Below are positions 9,438 to 16,200 of a stretch of DNA of 50,325 bases, piece by piece. Location: positions 1 through 50,325 of the forward strand of contig JADLDB010000049.1 in assembly GCA_020846875.1 (NCBI GenBank), read 5' to 3'. This DNA comes from Myxococcales bacterium (GTDB taxonomy: Bacteria; Myxococcota; Myxococcia; Myxococcales; Myxococcaceae). The position numbers were made by a program, and so were the translations under genes. The notes under the pieces are model-generated. The model worked only from the letters and a program-made list of their open reading frames with translations, did no database searches and was not told where the DNA came from. How positions within the stretch are numbered: the stretch's first letter is position 1; each line of letters starts with the position of its first letter.

Positions 9438-9545
9438 GGGGGCCAGCTTCGAATCTTGTTAGCACGACTCTGGCCGGCCAAGGAATGTCAGTGGGCGCGG
9501 GTAGAAGGGTAGCGGTTCACCTACGAGCGAGCGCGTGAAGCACCT

Positions 9546-10061
9546 TCATCCGGCGATGAGCGCGAGGACGGCCGCAGCGGCCTCGCCCACCGCCATTTCC
9601 GGCGGCACGACGAGGTCAGCCCCCAGGGGAGGCTCGTACGGCGCGTCGATGCCGGTGACGTCCTTCGCCAGGCCGCGGCGCGCGCGGACGTAGAGGCCCT
9701 TTGGATCTCTCGCCTCGCAGGCCTCCAGCGACGCCGAGAGGAACACCTCGAAGAAAGCCAGGCGCTGCTCCGCGTGGAGCCGCCGCGCCTGGTCGCGCGC
9801 TTCCCGGCGAGGGCTGACCAGCGCCACCAACGAGAACACGTCGGACGCGGTGGCCAGCGAGGCGACCGCGGCACAGCGCCGCACGTTCTCGTCGCGCGAC
9901 GCCGCGTCGAAGCCGAGATCAGCGCTCAACGTCCTGCGCACCTCGTCGCCGTCGAGGAGCAGGACGCGCGCACCCTTCGCCCGCAGCGCCTCGCGCACCG
10001 CGGTGGCGAGGGTCGTCTTCCCCGCGCTGGGCAAGCCCGTGAACCAGAGCGTCGCGGCCAT
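9546..10061 (-). CDS. cysC: Adenylylsulfate kinase CysC
   Basis: Encodes 171 residues and converts adenosine 5'-phosphosulfate to PAPS with ATP in the cytoplasm. The P-loop GLPSAGKTT is at residues 9-17, followed by the family marker LLLDGDEVRRTL (about 35-46). The C-terminal block ARDPKGLYVRARRG...VTGIDAPYEPP is the classic APS-kinase signature. It is last in the leftward cysD-cysN-cysC operon, 45 bp after cysN. In many bacteria CysC is fused to CysN; here it is separate. PAPS could feed sulfate assimilation or sulfotransferases. The gene marks the resumption of normal chromosomal content beside the mobile island. Confidence 0.95.
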   Translation of the reverse strand: MAATLWFTGLPSAGKTTLATAVREALRAKGARVLLLDGDEVRRTLSADLGFDAASRDENVRRCAAVASLATASDVFSLVALVSPRREARDQARRLHAEQRLAFFEVFLSASLEACEARDPKGLYVRARRGLAKDVTGIDAPYEPPLGADLVVPPEMAVGEAAAAVLALIAG

Positions 10062-10106
10062 CCGGTCGCCTGTTCACCACAGACCGGCCCGGCGCTCCAC
10101 CGGCGA

Positions 10107-11231
10107 TCAGCGGGGCCGCACGCCACCCACCGTCTGCCCGTCGCCGTCCACCAGCAGCGCGGGGTGCACCAACCAGGTCGGCCGTTCGAGCTCCAGGGTC
10201 ACTTCGCCGACATCTCCACCGTCCAGCGCGGCGGCGTCCTCGAGCAGGCCGCTCTCCCGCGAGCGGTGCAGCAGCGCTCCAACCTCCGCGCGCGTGACAC
10301 GACCGTGCTGGAGGAGCCGGAGCGCGCTCCCGCTTCGCAGCGCTCCCGGCCCCAGCCACGTCACCACCACGTCCCACCGCCGGCCCACCGGGATGGGCGC
10401 GGAGGAGAGCAACGTGCCGCGGGGCTGCGGCGCGCTCAGCCGGACCCGACCCGCACCCAGGGGACTCCGCTCCACCACGCGCACCGTGCCGGCTCCGGGA
10501 GCGGAGTACAGCTCGGGGCCGACGGGGAGGCCTCCGGAGAGAGGGTGCAGCGACGTCCACCCCTGCGCGTCGCTGTCCAGTTGAACCAGCGCGTCGAAGC
10601 GCGCAGGGACTTCCGGGGGCCTCAGCGAGGCCAGCCAGTCCACCAGCGTCGGCCCCTCGTACCAGCCCATGCGCGCGCTGCGCCGCGCCACGTTGTCACC
10701 GGACAAGGCGCAGACGGGGATGAACTCGAGCCGCAAGCCGAGGGGCGCCTGGAGGCGGGCGATCGCCGCGCGGAGCTCGCTGGCGACGTCGGCGGAGAAG
10801 CCCACCTCGTCCATCTTGTTGAGGCACACCAGCACCTCCTCCACGCCCAGGCCGCTCAACATGGTGAGGTGCCGCCGCGTCTGGGCCTGCACTCCGCGCG
10901 CCGCGTCCACCAGCAGCACCGCCGCGTCGGCCACCGAGGCCCCGGTGGCCATGTTCCGCACCAGCTCCGCGTGGCCGGGGACGTCGGCCAGCAGCAGGCG
11001 CCGACCCTCGAGCGTCAGGTGTCGCCACGCCACGTCCATGGTGATGCCCCGCGCCCGCTCGGCGACGAGTCCGTCGGTGAAGAAGGCGAGGTTGAGCTCC
11101 TCGCCGCTCGCCCTGCGTACCGCCTCCACTTCGTCGACGAAGACGCGCTCGGTGTCATTGAGGAGCCGGCCGAGCAGCGTGCTCTTGCCGTCGTCAACCG
11201 AGCCCGCGACCGCCACGCGCACCGGCCGCAT
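10107..11231 (-). CDS. cysN: Sulfate adenylyltransferase large (GTPase) subunit CysN, short form
   Basis: Encodes 374 residues; with CysD it makes APS from sulfate and ATP, coupled to GTP hydrolysis. The G1 motif GSVDDGKST is at residues 10-18, followed by the switch region RARGITMDVAW, G3 DVPGH and G4 NKMDE. GDNVARRSARMGWYEGPTL closes the GTPase domain as in CysN proteins. The C-terminal barrel region is shorter than usual (E. coli CysN has about 475 residues) and lacks the clear RGYAGTLASG-type motif; SLHPLSGGLPVGPEL may be its diverged counterpart. The ATG shares one base with the cysD stop (TGATG). The GTPase part is intact, so activity is likely, but the barrel is divergent. Confidence 0.9.
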   Translation of the reverse strand: MRPVRVAVAGSVDDGKSTLLGRLLNDTERVFVDEVEAVRRASGEELNLAFFTDGLVAERARGITMDVAWRHLTLEGRRLLLADVPGHAELVRNMATGASVADAAVLLVDAARGVQAQTRRHLTMLSGLGVEEVLVCLNKMDEVGFSADVASELRAAIARLQAPLGLRLEFIPVCALSGDNVARRSARMGWYEGPTLVDWLASLRPPEVPARFDALVQLDSDAQGWTSLHPLSGGLPVGPELYSAPGAGTVRVVERSPLGAGRVRLSAPQPRGTLLSSAPIPVGRRWDVVVTWLGPGALRSGSALRLLQHGRVTRAEVGALLHRSRESGLLEDAAALDGGDVGEVTLELERPTWLVHPALLVDGDGQTVGGVRPR

Positions 11232-12106
11232 CAGAAGTAGCCCTCCAGCTTGCGGCGCTCCATCGCGGCCTCGCTGGCGCGATCGTCGGCCCGCGTGGCG
11301 CCACGCTCGGAGAGGGCCGTCGACTCGAGCTCCGCGAGCACTTCGCCGACCGTCTGGGCGTTCGACTCCACGGCCGCGGTGCAGGTCGCGTCGCCCACGG
11401 TGCGGAAGCGCACGCGCTTCGTCTCCACGACTTCACCGGGCCCCGGGCGCAAGAACTCCGTCTCCGCGTACCAGAGCCCACCCCGCCGGAAGACCCGCCG
11501 CTCGTGCGCGAAGTACAGCGAAGGCAGCTCCATCTGCTCCTGCGCGATGAAGCGCCACACGTCCTGCTCGGTCCAGTTGGACAGCGGGAAGACCCGGAAG
11601 TGCGCGCCGGCGTCGAGGTGCGGGTTGACGAGTCCGAACAGCTCGGGTCGCTGCCGCGAGGGATCCCACCTCCCGCCCACCCGCACCGAGAAGAGCCGCT
11701 CCTTGGCCCGGGAGCGCTCCTCGTCGCGCCGCGCGCCGCCGAAGACCGCGTCGAAGCCGTGCCGGGCGATGGCGTCGTTGAGCGTCACCGTCTGCAGCGG
11801 GTTGCGGCTGGGCGCGTCGGCCACCCGGCCCTCGTCGATCGACTGCTGCACCCGGGCGACGAGCAATTCCACCCCCAGCTCGGCGCAGCGGCGATCCCTG
11901 AAGGCGATCGCCTCCGGGAAGTTGTGCCCGGTGTCCACGTGCATCACTGGAAAGGGAATCCGCGACGGCCAGAAGGCCTTCTCGGCCAGGCGCAGCATCA
12001 CCGCCGAGTCCTTGCCGCCGGAGAAGAGCAGCACCGGGCGCGCACACGTGGCCACCGCCTCGCGGAGGAGGAAGACGGCCTCGGATTCGAGCCAGGAGAG
12101 CGCCAC
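11231..12106 (-). CDS. cysD: Sulfate adenylyltransferase small subunit CysD
   Basis: About 291 residues from a GTG start (at 12106), chosen because LSWLESEAVFLLREAV is the usual CysD N-terminus; the frame remains open upstream into a region coding for another gene on the opposite strand. It carries the PP-loop LLFSGGKDSAVMLRLAEKAF that binds ATP, followed by the family blocks PVMHVDTGHNFPEAI, FGGARRDEERSRAKER and FPLSNWTEQDVW. It is the catalytic adenylyltransferase subunit paired with CysN. First gene of the leftward operon, it is divergent from the STM4013-like gene with only about 60 bp between, so the two operons probably share a promoter region. Confidence 0.95.
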   Translation of the reverse strand: MALSWLESEAVFLLREAVATCARPVLLFSGGKDSAVMLRLAEKAFWPSRIPFPVMHVDTGHNFPEAIAFRDRRCAELGVELLVARVQQSIDEGRVADAPSRNPLQTVTLNDAIARHGFDAVFGGARRDEERSRAKERLFSVRVGGRWDPSRQRPELFGLVNPHLDAGAHFRVFPLSNWTEQDVWRFIAQEQMELPSLYFAHERRVFRRGGLWYAETEFLRPGPGEVVETKRVRFRTVGDATCTAAVESNAQTVGEVLAELESTALSERGATRADDRASEAAMERRKLEGYF

Positions 12107-12167
12107 GGCCCCATGAAAGCAGATCCCCGTGCGCGCTCCTCGTCGATCTGCCAGCCTCCCTTCGCTC

Positions 12168-12965
12168 ATGAGCGTCGTCGGGACGCACGACCTCCTCTTC
12201 GTCACCCTCGACACGCTGCGCTTCGACGTGGCGGTGGAGTGCCTCGCCTCGGGCCGCACCCCGACGCTGGCCCGCGTCCTGCCCGGCGGCGCGTGGGAGA
12301 AGCGCCACTCACCCGGCACCTTCACGTACGCAGCGCACCAGGCCTTCTTCGCCGGCTTCCTCCCCATGCCCGCGCGGCCGGGACGGCACCCGCGGCGCTT
12401 CGCCTTGCGCTTCGAAGGGAGCGAGACCACCAGCGCGCAGACGGAGGTGTTCGACGCGCCGGACATCGTCACCGGCTTCTCGGCGCGCGGGTACCACACC
12501 CTGTGCGTCGGCGGCGTCGGCTTCTTCAACCTGCAGAACCCGCTGGGCCGGGTGCTGCCAGGCCTGTTCGCCGAGCGCCACTGGCGGCCGGAGCTGGGCG
12601 TCACCGAGCTGCACAGCACCGAGCACCAGGTGAGCCAGGTGGTCGCCAGCCTGGAGGCCCTGCCTGCCGGGAAACGCTGCTTCACCTTCGTCAACGTCTC
12701 CGCGTTGCACCAGCCCAACCGCATCTACGTCCCCGGGGCCCAGGAGGACTCGAAGGACACGCACGCCGCCGCGCTGGAGTACGTCGACACGCGGCTCCCC
12801 CGCCTGTTCCGCGCCGTCAGCCGCCGCGCGCCCTGCCTGGTGCTGATCGGCTCGGATCACGGCACGGCCTACGGAGAAGACGGGTACTTCGGCCACCGCC
12901 TGGCCCACCCCGTGGTAACCACCGTTCCATGGGCGGAGTTCGTGCTGCCGCAGGGCTGGAGCTGA
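12168..12965 (+). CDS. STM4013/SEN3800-family sulfatase-like hydrolase
   Basis: Encodes 265 residues starting at ATG 12168. The N-terminus DLLFVTLDTLRFDVA and the late GSDHGTAYGEDGYFGHRLAHP are hallmarks of the alkaline phosphatase/sulfatase superfamily (metal-binding Asp near the start; Asp-His and a further His near the end). The length and the segment HSPGTFTYAAHQAFFAGFLP match the STM4013/SEN3800 family, a conserved but uncharacterised set. No secretion signal is obvious, so it probably acts in the cytoplasm. It begins a rightward three-gene operon with two radical SAM genes. No sulfatase CxPxR maturation motif is seen; the T in TFTYAAH may serve as nucleophile (inference). Substrate unknown. 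Confidence 0.85.
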   Translation: MSVVGTHDLLFVTLDTLRFDVAVECLASGRTPTLARVLPGGAWEKRHSPGTFTYAAHQAFFAGFLPMPARPGRHPRRFALRFEGSETTSAQTEVFDAPDIVTGFSARGYHTLCVGGVGFFNLQNPLGRVLPGLFAERHWRPELGVTELHSTEHQVSQVVASLEALPAGKRCFTFVNVSALHQPNRIYVPGAQEDSKDTHAAALEYVDTRLPRLFRAVSRRAPCLVLIGSDHGTAYGEDGYFGHRLAHPVVTTVPWAEFVLPQGWS

Positions 12966-12967
12966 CC

Positions 12968-14275
12968 ATGGCGCCGCTCGCCGGGTCAGCCTACGTCCAG
13001 TACCAGTACGGGTACCCGCACAAGACGGCGTACCGGGCCTTCGCCCCGCCCAGGTCGCTCACCGAGGCGTGGAGCCAGGAGGACAAGTCGTCGCTCTCGC
13101 TCTACCTGCACGTGCCGTTCTGCGAGATGCGCTGCGGCTTCTGCAACCTCTTCACCGTGGCCGGCCCGCTGGAGGCGGTGATGGAGCGCTTCCTCTTCGC
13201 GCTGGAGCGCGAGGCCCGCGTGGTGAAGGGCGAGCTGGGCCCCGCGTCGTTTTCCCGCGTCACCATCGGCGGGGGGACACCGAGCCTCTTGCCCGCCCCG
13301 CTGCTCACCCGCCTGCTGGACGTCGCGGAGGAGACGATGGGCGCGCGCCTCCAGGAGGTGCCGTTCTGCTGCGAGGTGTCGCCGGAGACGAGCACGCCCG
13401 AGCGCATCGCCCTGCTGGTGGATCGCGGCGTGGATCGAATCAGCATCGGCGTGCAGAGCTTCCTCGACGAGGAGACGAAGGCGCTGGCCCGGCCGCAGAA
13501 GCGGGCCCTTGTGAACGCGGCGCTCGATCTCCTCCGCAGCCGGGGCGTGGAGACGCTCAACATCGACCTCATCTACGGCATCGAGGGACAGACCTCGGCG
13601 ACCCTCCTCGAGTCGATCGAAGAGGCCCTGCGCTGGAAGCCTGAGGAGCTGTACCTCTACCCGCTCTACGTGCGCCCGAAGACGTTCCTCGGGAAGGGTC
13701 AGCGCGCGTGGGACGACTTCCGGCTGGAGCTGTACCGGGTGGGCCGCGACGCCTTGCTCGCACAGGGCTACCGGCAGGTGTCGATGCGCTGCTTCCGCGG
13801 CCCGCACGCGCCGGCGCCGTTTGGGCCCGCGTACCGCTGCCAGGACGACGGCATGGTGGGGCTGGGGGTGGGCGCGCGCTCGTACACGACGGCCCTGCAC
13901 TACTCCTCGGAGTGGGCGGTCAGCCCCACCGCGGTGCGCGGGATCATCGACGCGTACACGGCGCGGGAGGACTCGGCCTTCGCCTCCGCGCACCACGGCA
14001 TCGAGCTGGACGGCGAGGAGCAGCGGCGCCGCCACCTCATCCTCTCGCTGCTGGCGGACGGGCTGGACGAAGCGGACTTCCGCGCGAAGTTCCCCGGGCG
14101 CGAGGCGGCACGGGACTTCCCCGAGCTGGAGGCGCTGGTGTCGCAAGCCCTGGTGAGGCGGACGGCCCGGGGTTGGGAGCTGACCGCGCTAGGGGTGGAG
14201 CGCTCCGACGCGGTGGGGCCGTTCCTGCAGTCGGCGCCCGTCACCGCGCGCATGCGGGAGTACGCGGTGCGATGA
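12968..14275 (+). CDS. STM4012-family radical SAM protein (HemN-like)
   Basis: Encodes 435 residues from the ATG two bases after the previous stop. The radical SAM cluster motif is C52-x3-C56-x2-C59 (FCEMRCGFCNLF). The HemN-like pattern continues with TIGGGTPSLL, EVSPET, GVDRISIGVQSF and LNIDLIYGIEGQT, typical of coproporphyrinogen III dehydrogenase relatives. The region YGYPHKTAYR before the motif and the cluster context assign it to the STM4012 family rather than to haem synthesis. HemN-like proteins often act as radical methyltransferases or haem chaperones; the reaction here is unknown. The stop overlaps the next start (ATGA), so the three proteins are made together. Confidence 0.9.
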   Translation: MAPLAGSAYVQYQYGYPHKTAYRAFAPPRSLTEAWSQEDKSSLSLYLHVPFCEMRCGFCNLFTVAGPLEAVMERFLFALEREARVVKGELGPASFSRVTIGGGTPSLLPAPLLTRLLDVAEETMGARLQEVPFCCEVSPETSTPERIALLVDRGVDRISIGVQSFLDEETKALARPQKRALVNAALDLLRSRGVETLNIDLIYGIEGQTSATLLESIEEALRWKPEELYLYPLYVRPKTFLGKGQRAWDDFRLELYRVGRDALLAQGYRQVSMRCFRGPHAPAPFGPAYRCQDDGMVGLGVGARSYTTALHYSSEWAVSPTAVRGIIDAYTAREDSAFASAHHGIELDGEEQRRRHLILSLLADGLDEADFRAKFPGREAARDFPELEALVSQALVRRTARGWELTALGVERSDAVGPFLQSAPVTARMREYAVR

Positions 14276-15141
14276 GCCTCACCGTCCTCTACCGGGGCCC
14301 GCTCTCCAGCTGCAACTACGGCTGCGAGTACTGCCCGTTCGCCAAGCGCCACGAGACGGCGGAGGAGCACGCGGCGGACGGGGCAGCGCTGTCCCGCTTC
14401 GTCGCCTGGGCGCTGGGCCGCACGCACAGCCCCCTGCGCGTCTTCTTCACGCCGTGGGGCGAGGCCCTCACGCAGGTCCGCTACCACGAGGCGATGATCC
14501 GCCTCTCGCACGCCTCTCACATGGAGCGCGTCGCGGTGCAGACCAACCTCTCGGCGCGCCTCGATTGGCTGACGGAGGCGAAGGCGGAGCGCGTCGGTGT
14601 GTGGGCCACCTTCCACCCCGCGTGGACGACGATGGAGCGCTTCCTCGCGCAGACCGAGCGCCTGCGCGCCCGGGGAGTGCACTTCAGCGTGGGAGTGGTG
14701 GGTTTCCCCGAGCACCGGGCCGCGATCACCGCGCTGCGCGCCGCCCTGCCCGCCTCCACCTACGTGTGGATCAACGCGGTGAAGAAGCTCGTCTACGCCG
14801 AAGACGACGTGCGCTTCTTCGAGTCGATCGACCCGCTCTTCCGATTGAACTTGAAGCCCCACCCCAGCCTTGGGCGCGCGTGCCAGGCGGGCGAGACGGT
14901 GATCGCGGTGGACGGAGACGGCGTGGCGCGCCGCTGCCACTTCATCCCCGAGGCGATCGGCAACATCTACCAGGCCGGCTTCGAGCAGGCGTTGAGGCCC
15001 CGGCCGTGCACCAACGCTACCTGCGGCTGCCACATCGGCTACGTGCACCTCGACTACCTGGAGCTGGGCAAGGTGTTCGGCGCCGGGCTGTTGGAGCGCG
15101 TGCCGGTCCACTTCAGCGCCTCGTCGATCTCCCAGCGGTAG
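14272..15141 (+). CDS. STM4011-family radical SAM protein
   Basis: Encodes 289 residues, starting in an ATGA overlap with the upstream gene. The radical SAM motif C14-x3-C18-x2-C21 occurs very near the N-terminus (LSSCNYGCEYCPFAK), as in the STM4011 family. A C-terminal Cys-rich segment (RRCHFIPEAIGN and CTNATCGCHIGYVHLDYL) may bind an additional cluster, though the protein is shorter than SPASM enzymes. FFTPWGEALTQ and WINAVKK are other conserved-looking blocks. Its last 88 bases overlap the convergent ATP-grasp gene. Function unknown; it presumably works with the HemN-like protein and hydrolase on one small molecule or peptide. Confidence 0.9.
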   Translation: MSLTVLYRGPLSSCNYGCEYCPFAKRHETAEEHAADGAALSRFVAWALGRTHSPLRVFFTPWGEALTQVRYHEAMIRLSHASHMERVAVQTNLSARLDWLTEAKAERVGVWATFHPAWTTMERFLAQTERLRARGVHFSVGVVGFPEHRAAITALRAALPASTYVWINAVKKLVYAEDDVRFFESIDPLFRLNLKPHPSLGRACQAGETVIAVDGDGVARRCHFIPEAIGNIYQAGFEQALRPRPCTNATCGCHIGYVHLDYLELGKVFGAGLLERVPVHFSASSISQR

Positions 15142-16193
15142 ACGGAGCGCCCTTCTTGCGTGAGGTTGGGCAAGAGGTCGCCGAAGGCGTTCGCCTCGAT
15201 CACGCGGTGGTGCACGAAGTCGTCCTCGAAGAGCACGTCGAGGCCCACCTGCAGCGAGCGGTAGAGCGCCGCCACCTTCCGACAGCTCTCCAGCATCGCC
15301 TCCCACGCCCCGGGGCGCAGGGCCGCCCGCAGCTCCTCGACGCTGCCGCGCCAGCCGCCGAGGTGGAGGTTGGTGATCGGGTGCCGGTTCTGCCGCACCA
15401 CCACGAAGCGCGGCTCCCCGGCGATGCACAGCACGCGACAGTCGAAGAAGGCGCCGCCGAGCCTGGCCTTGGGCACCGCCCGCTCCACCTGGGCGCCGAG
15501 GGAGAGGACGAACTGAAGCGCGCGCGTCACCTCAGGGGGCGTTCGGTAGTGGGACAGGCGCAGGTTGTTGAACCAGCGCGGCGCGTCCCACTCGAGCGAG
15601 GTGCGGATGGTCACGCCCTTCGAGCTCATGGTCACCAGCAGCACGCCGCTCGCCGACGAGCCCATGGTTGGCTTGACGAAAACTTGCCTCCAGCCGCGCG
15701 CCCGGCAGGCCTCGAGCAGCTCCGGCGCGGTGGCGGGGACCTCCTCGAGGAACTCGGGCACGGGGATGCCCATTGAGAGGAAGCGACGAGACGTGCGCCG
15801 CTTGTCGAAGAGCTCGTCGATGTCGTCCGGCTCGTTGAGCAGCCTCCACGCCGGGCGCTCGGCGAACAGCGCCTTCAACTGCGCGAGGACCTGCTGAAAG
15901 CCCCGGTGCGAGAGGGCCGGCTCGAGCACTTCGCCCCGCCGCTCCTCGACGGTGAACGCGTCCGCGAAGCCGCCCAGGGCCAGCAGCTCGCGCTCGACCG
16001 CGAAGTCCTCACCGTACGAGTCGATGCGCACCAGGGCGGGCCCGGCGTCCAGCTCCCGCAGCCGGTCCAGAGAGCGGAGCAGCTCGAGCCAGGGCACCAC
16101 CTCCGGCGGAGGAAGCCCGGCCTCGCGCAGCGCGTCGGCGAAGAGCGTGACGCGACGGTTGGCTGGATTGCCGAGGACGACGAAGCGGCTCAC
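15054..16193 (-). CDS. STM4014-family ATP-grasp protein
   Basis: Encodes 379 residues. The start MSRFVVLGNPANRRVTLF and the C-terminal block IEANAFGDLLPNL fit STM4014, an ATP-grasp relative found with STM4011-4013. ATP-grasp elements visible include QVFVKPTMGSSASGVLL (ATP-binding loop), FDCRVLCIAGEPRFVVVR and QVGLDVLFEDDF. ATP-grasp enzymes join carboxylates to amines or thiols through acyl phosphates. The natural domain ends near YRWEIDEAL; the last 20 or so residues extend antisense into the STM4011 gene. It lies 7 bp downstream of the WGR/LRR gene in a leftward pair converging on the rightward trio. The ligation substrate cannot be read from sequence. Confidence 0.85.
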   Translation of the reverse strand: MSRFVVLGNPANRRVTLFADALREAGLPPPEVVPWLELLRSLDRLRELDAGPALVRIDSYGEDFAVERELLALGGFADAFTVEERRGEVLEPALSHRGFQQVLAQLKALFAERPAWRLLNEPDDIDELFDKRRTSRRFLSMGIPVPEFLEEVPATAPELLEACRARGWRQVFVKPTMGSSASGVLLVTMSSKGVTIRTSLEWDAPRWFNNLRLSHYRTPPEVTRALQFVLSLGAQVERAVPKARLGGAFFDCRVLCIAGEPRFVVVRQNRHPITNLHLGGWRGSVEELRAALRPGAWEAMLESCRKVAALYRSLQVGLDVLFEDDFVHHRVIEANAFGDLLPNLTQEGRSVYRWEIDEALKWTGTRSNSPAPNTLPSSR

Positions 16194-16200
16194 CGGACGA

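Noticed and set aside
12107-12724. N-terminal extension of CysD by about 200 codons
   Set aside because: Antisense to the STM4013-like gene; CysD homologues begin close to LSWLESEA.
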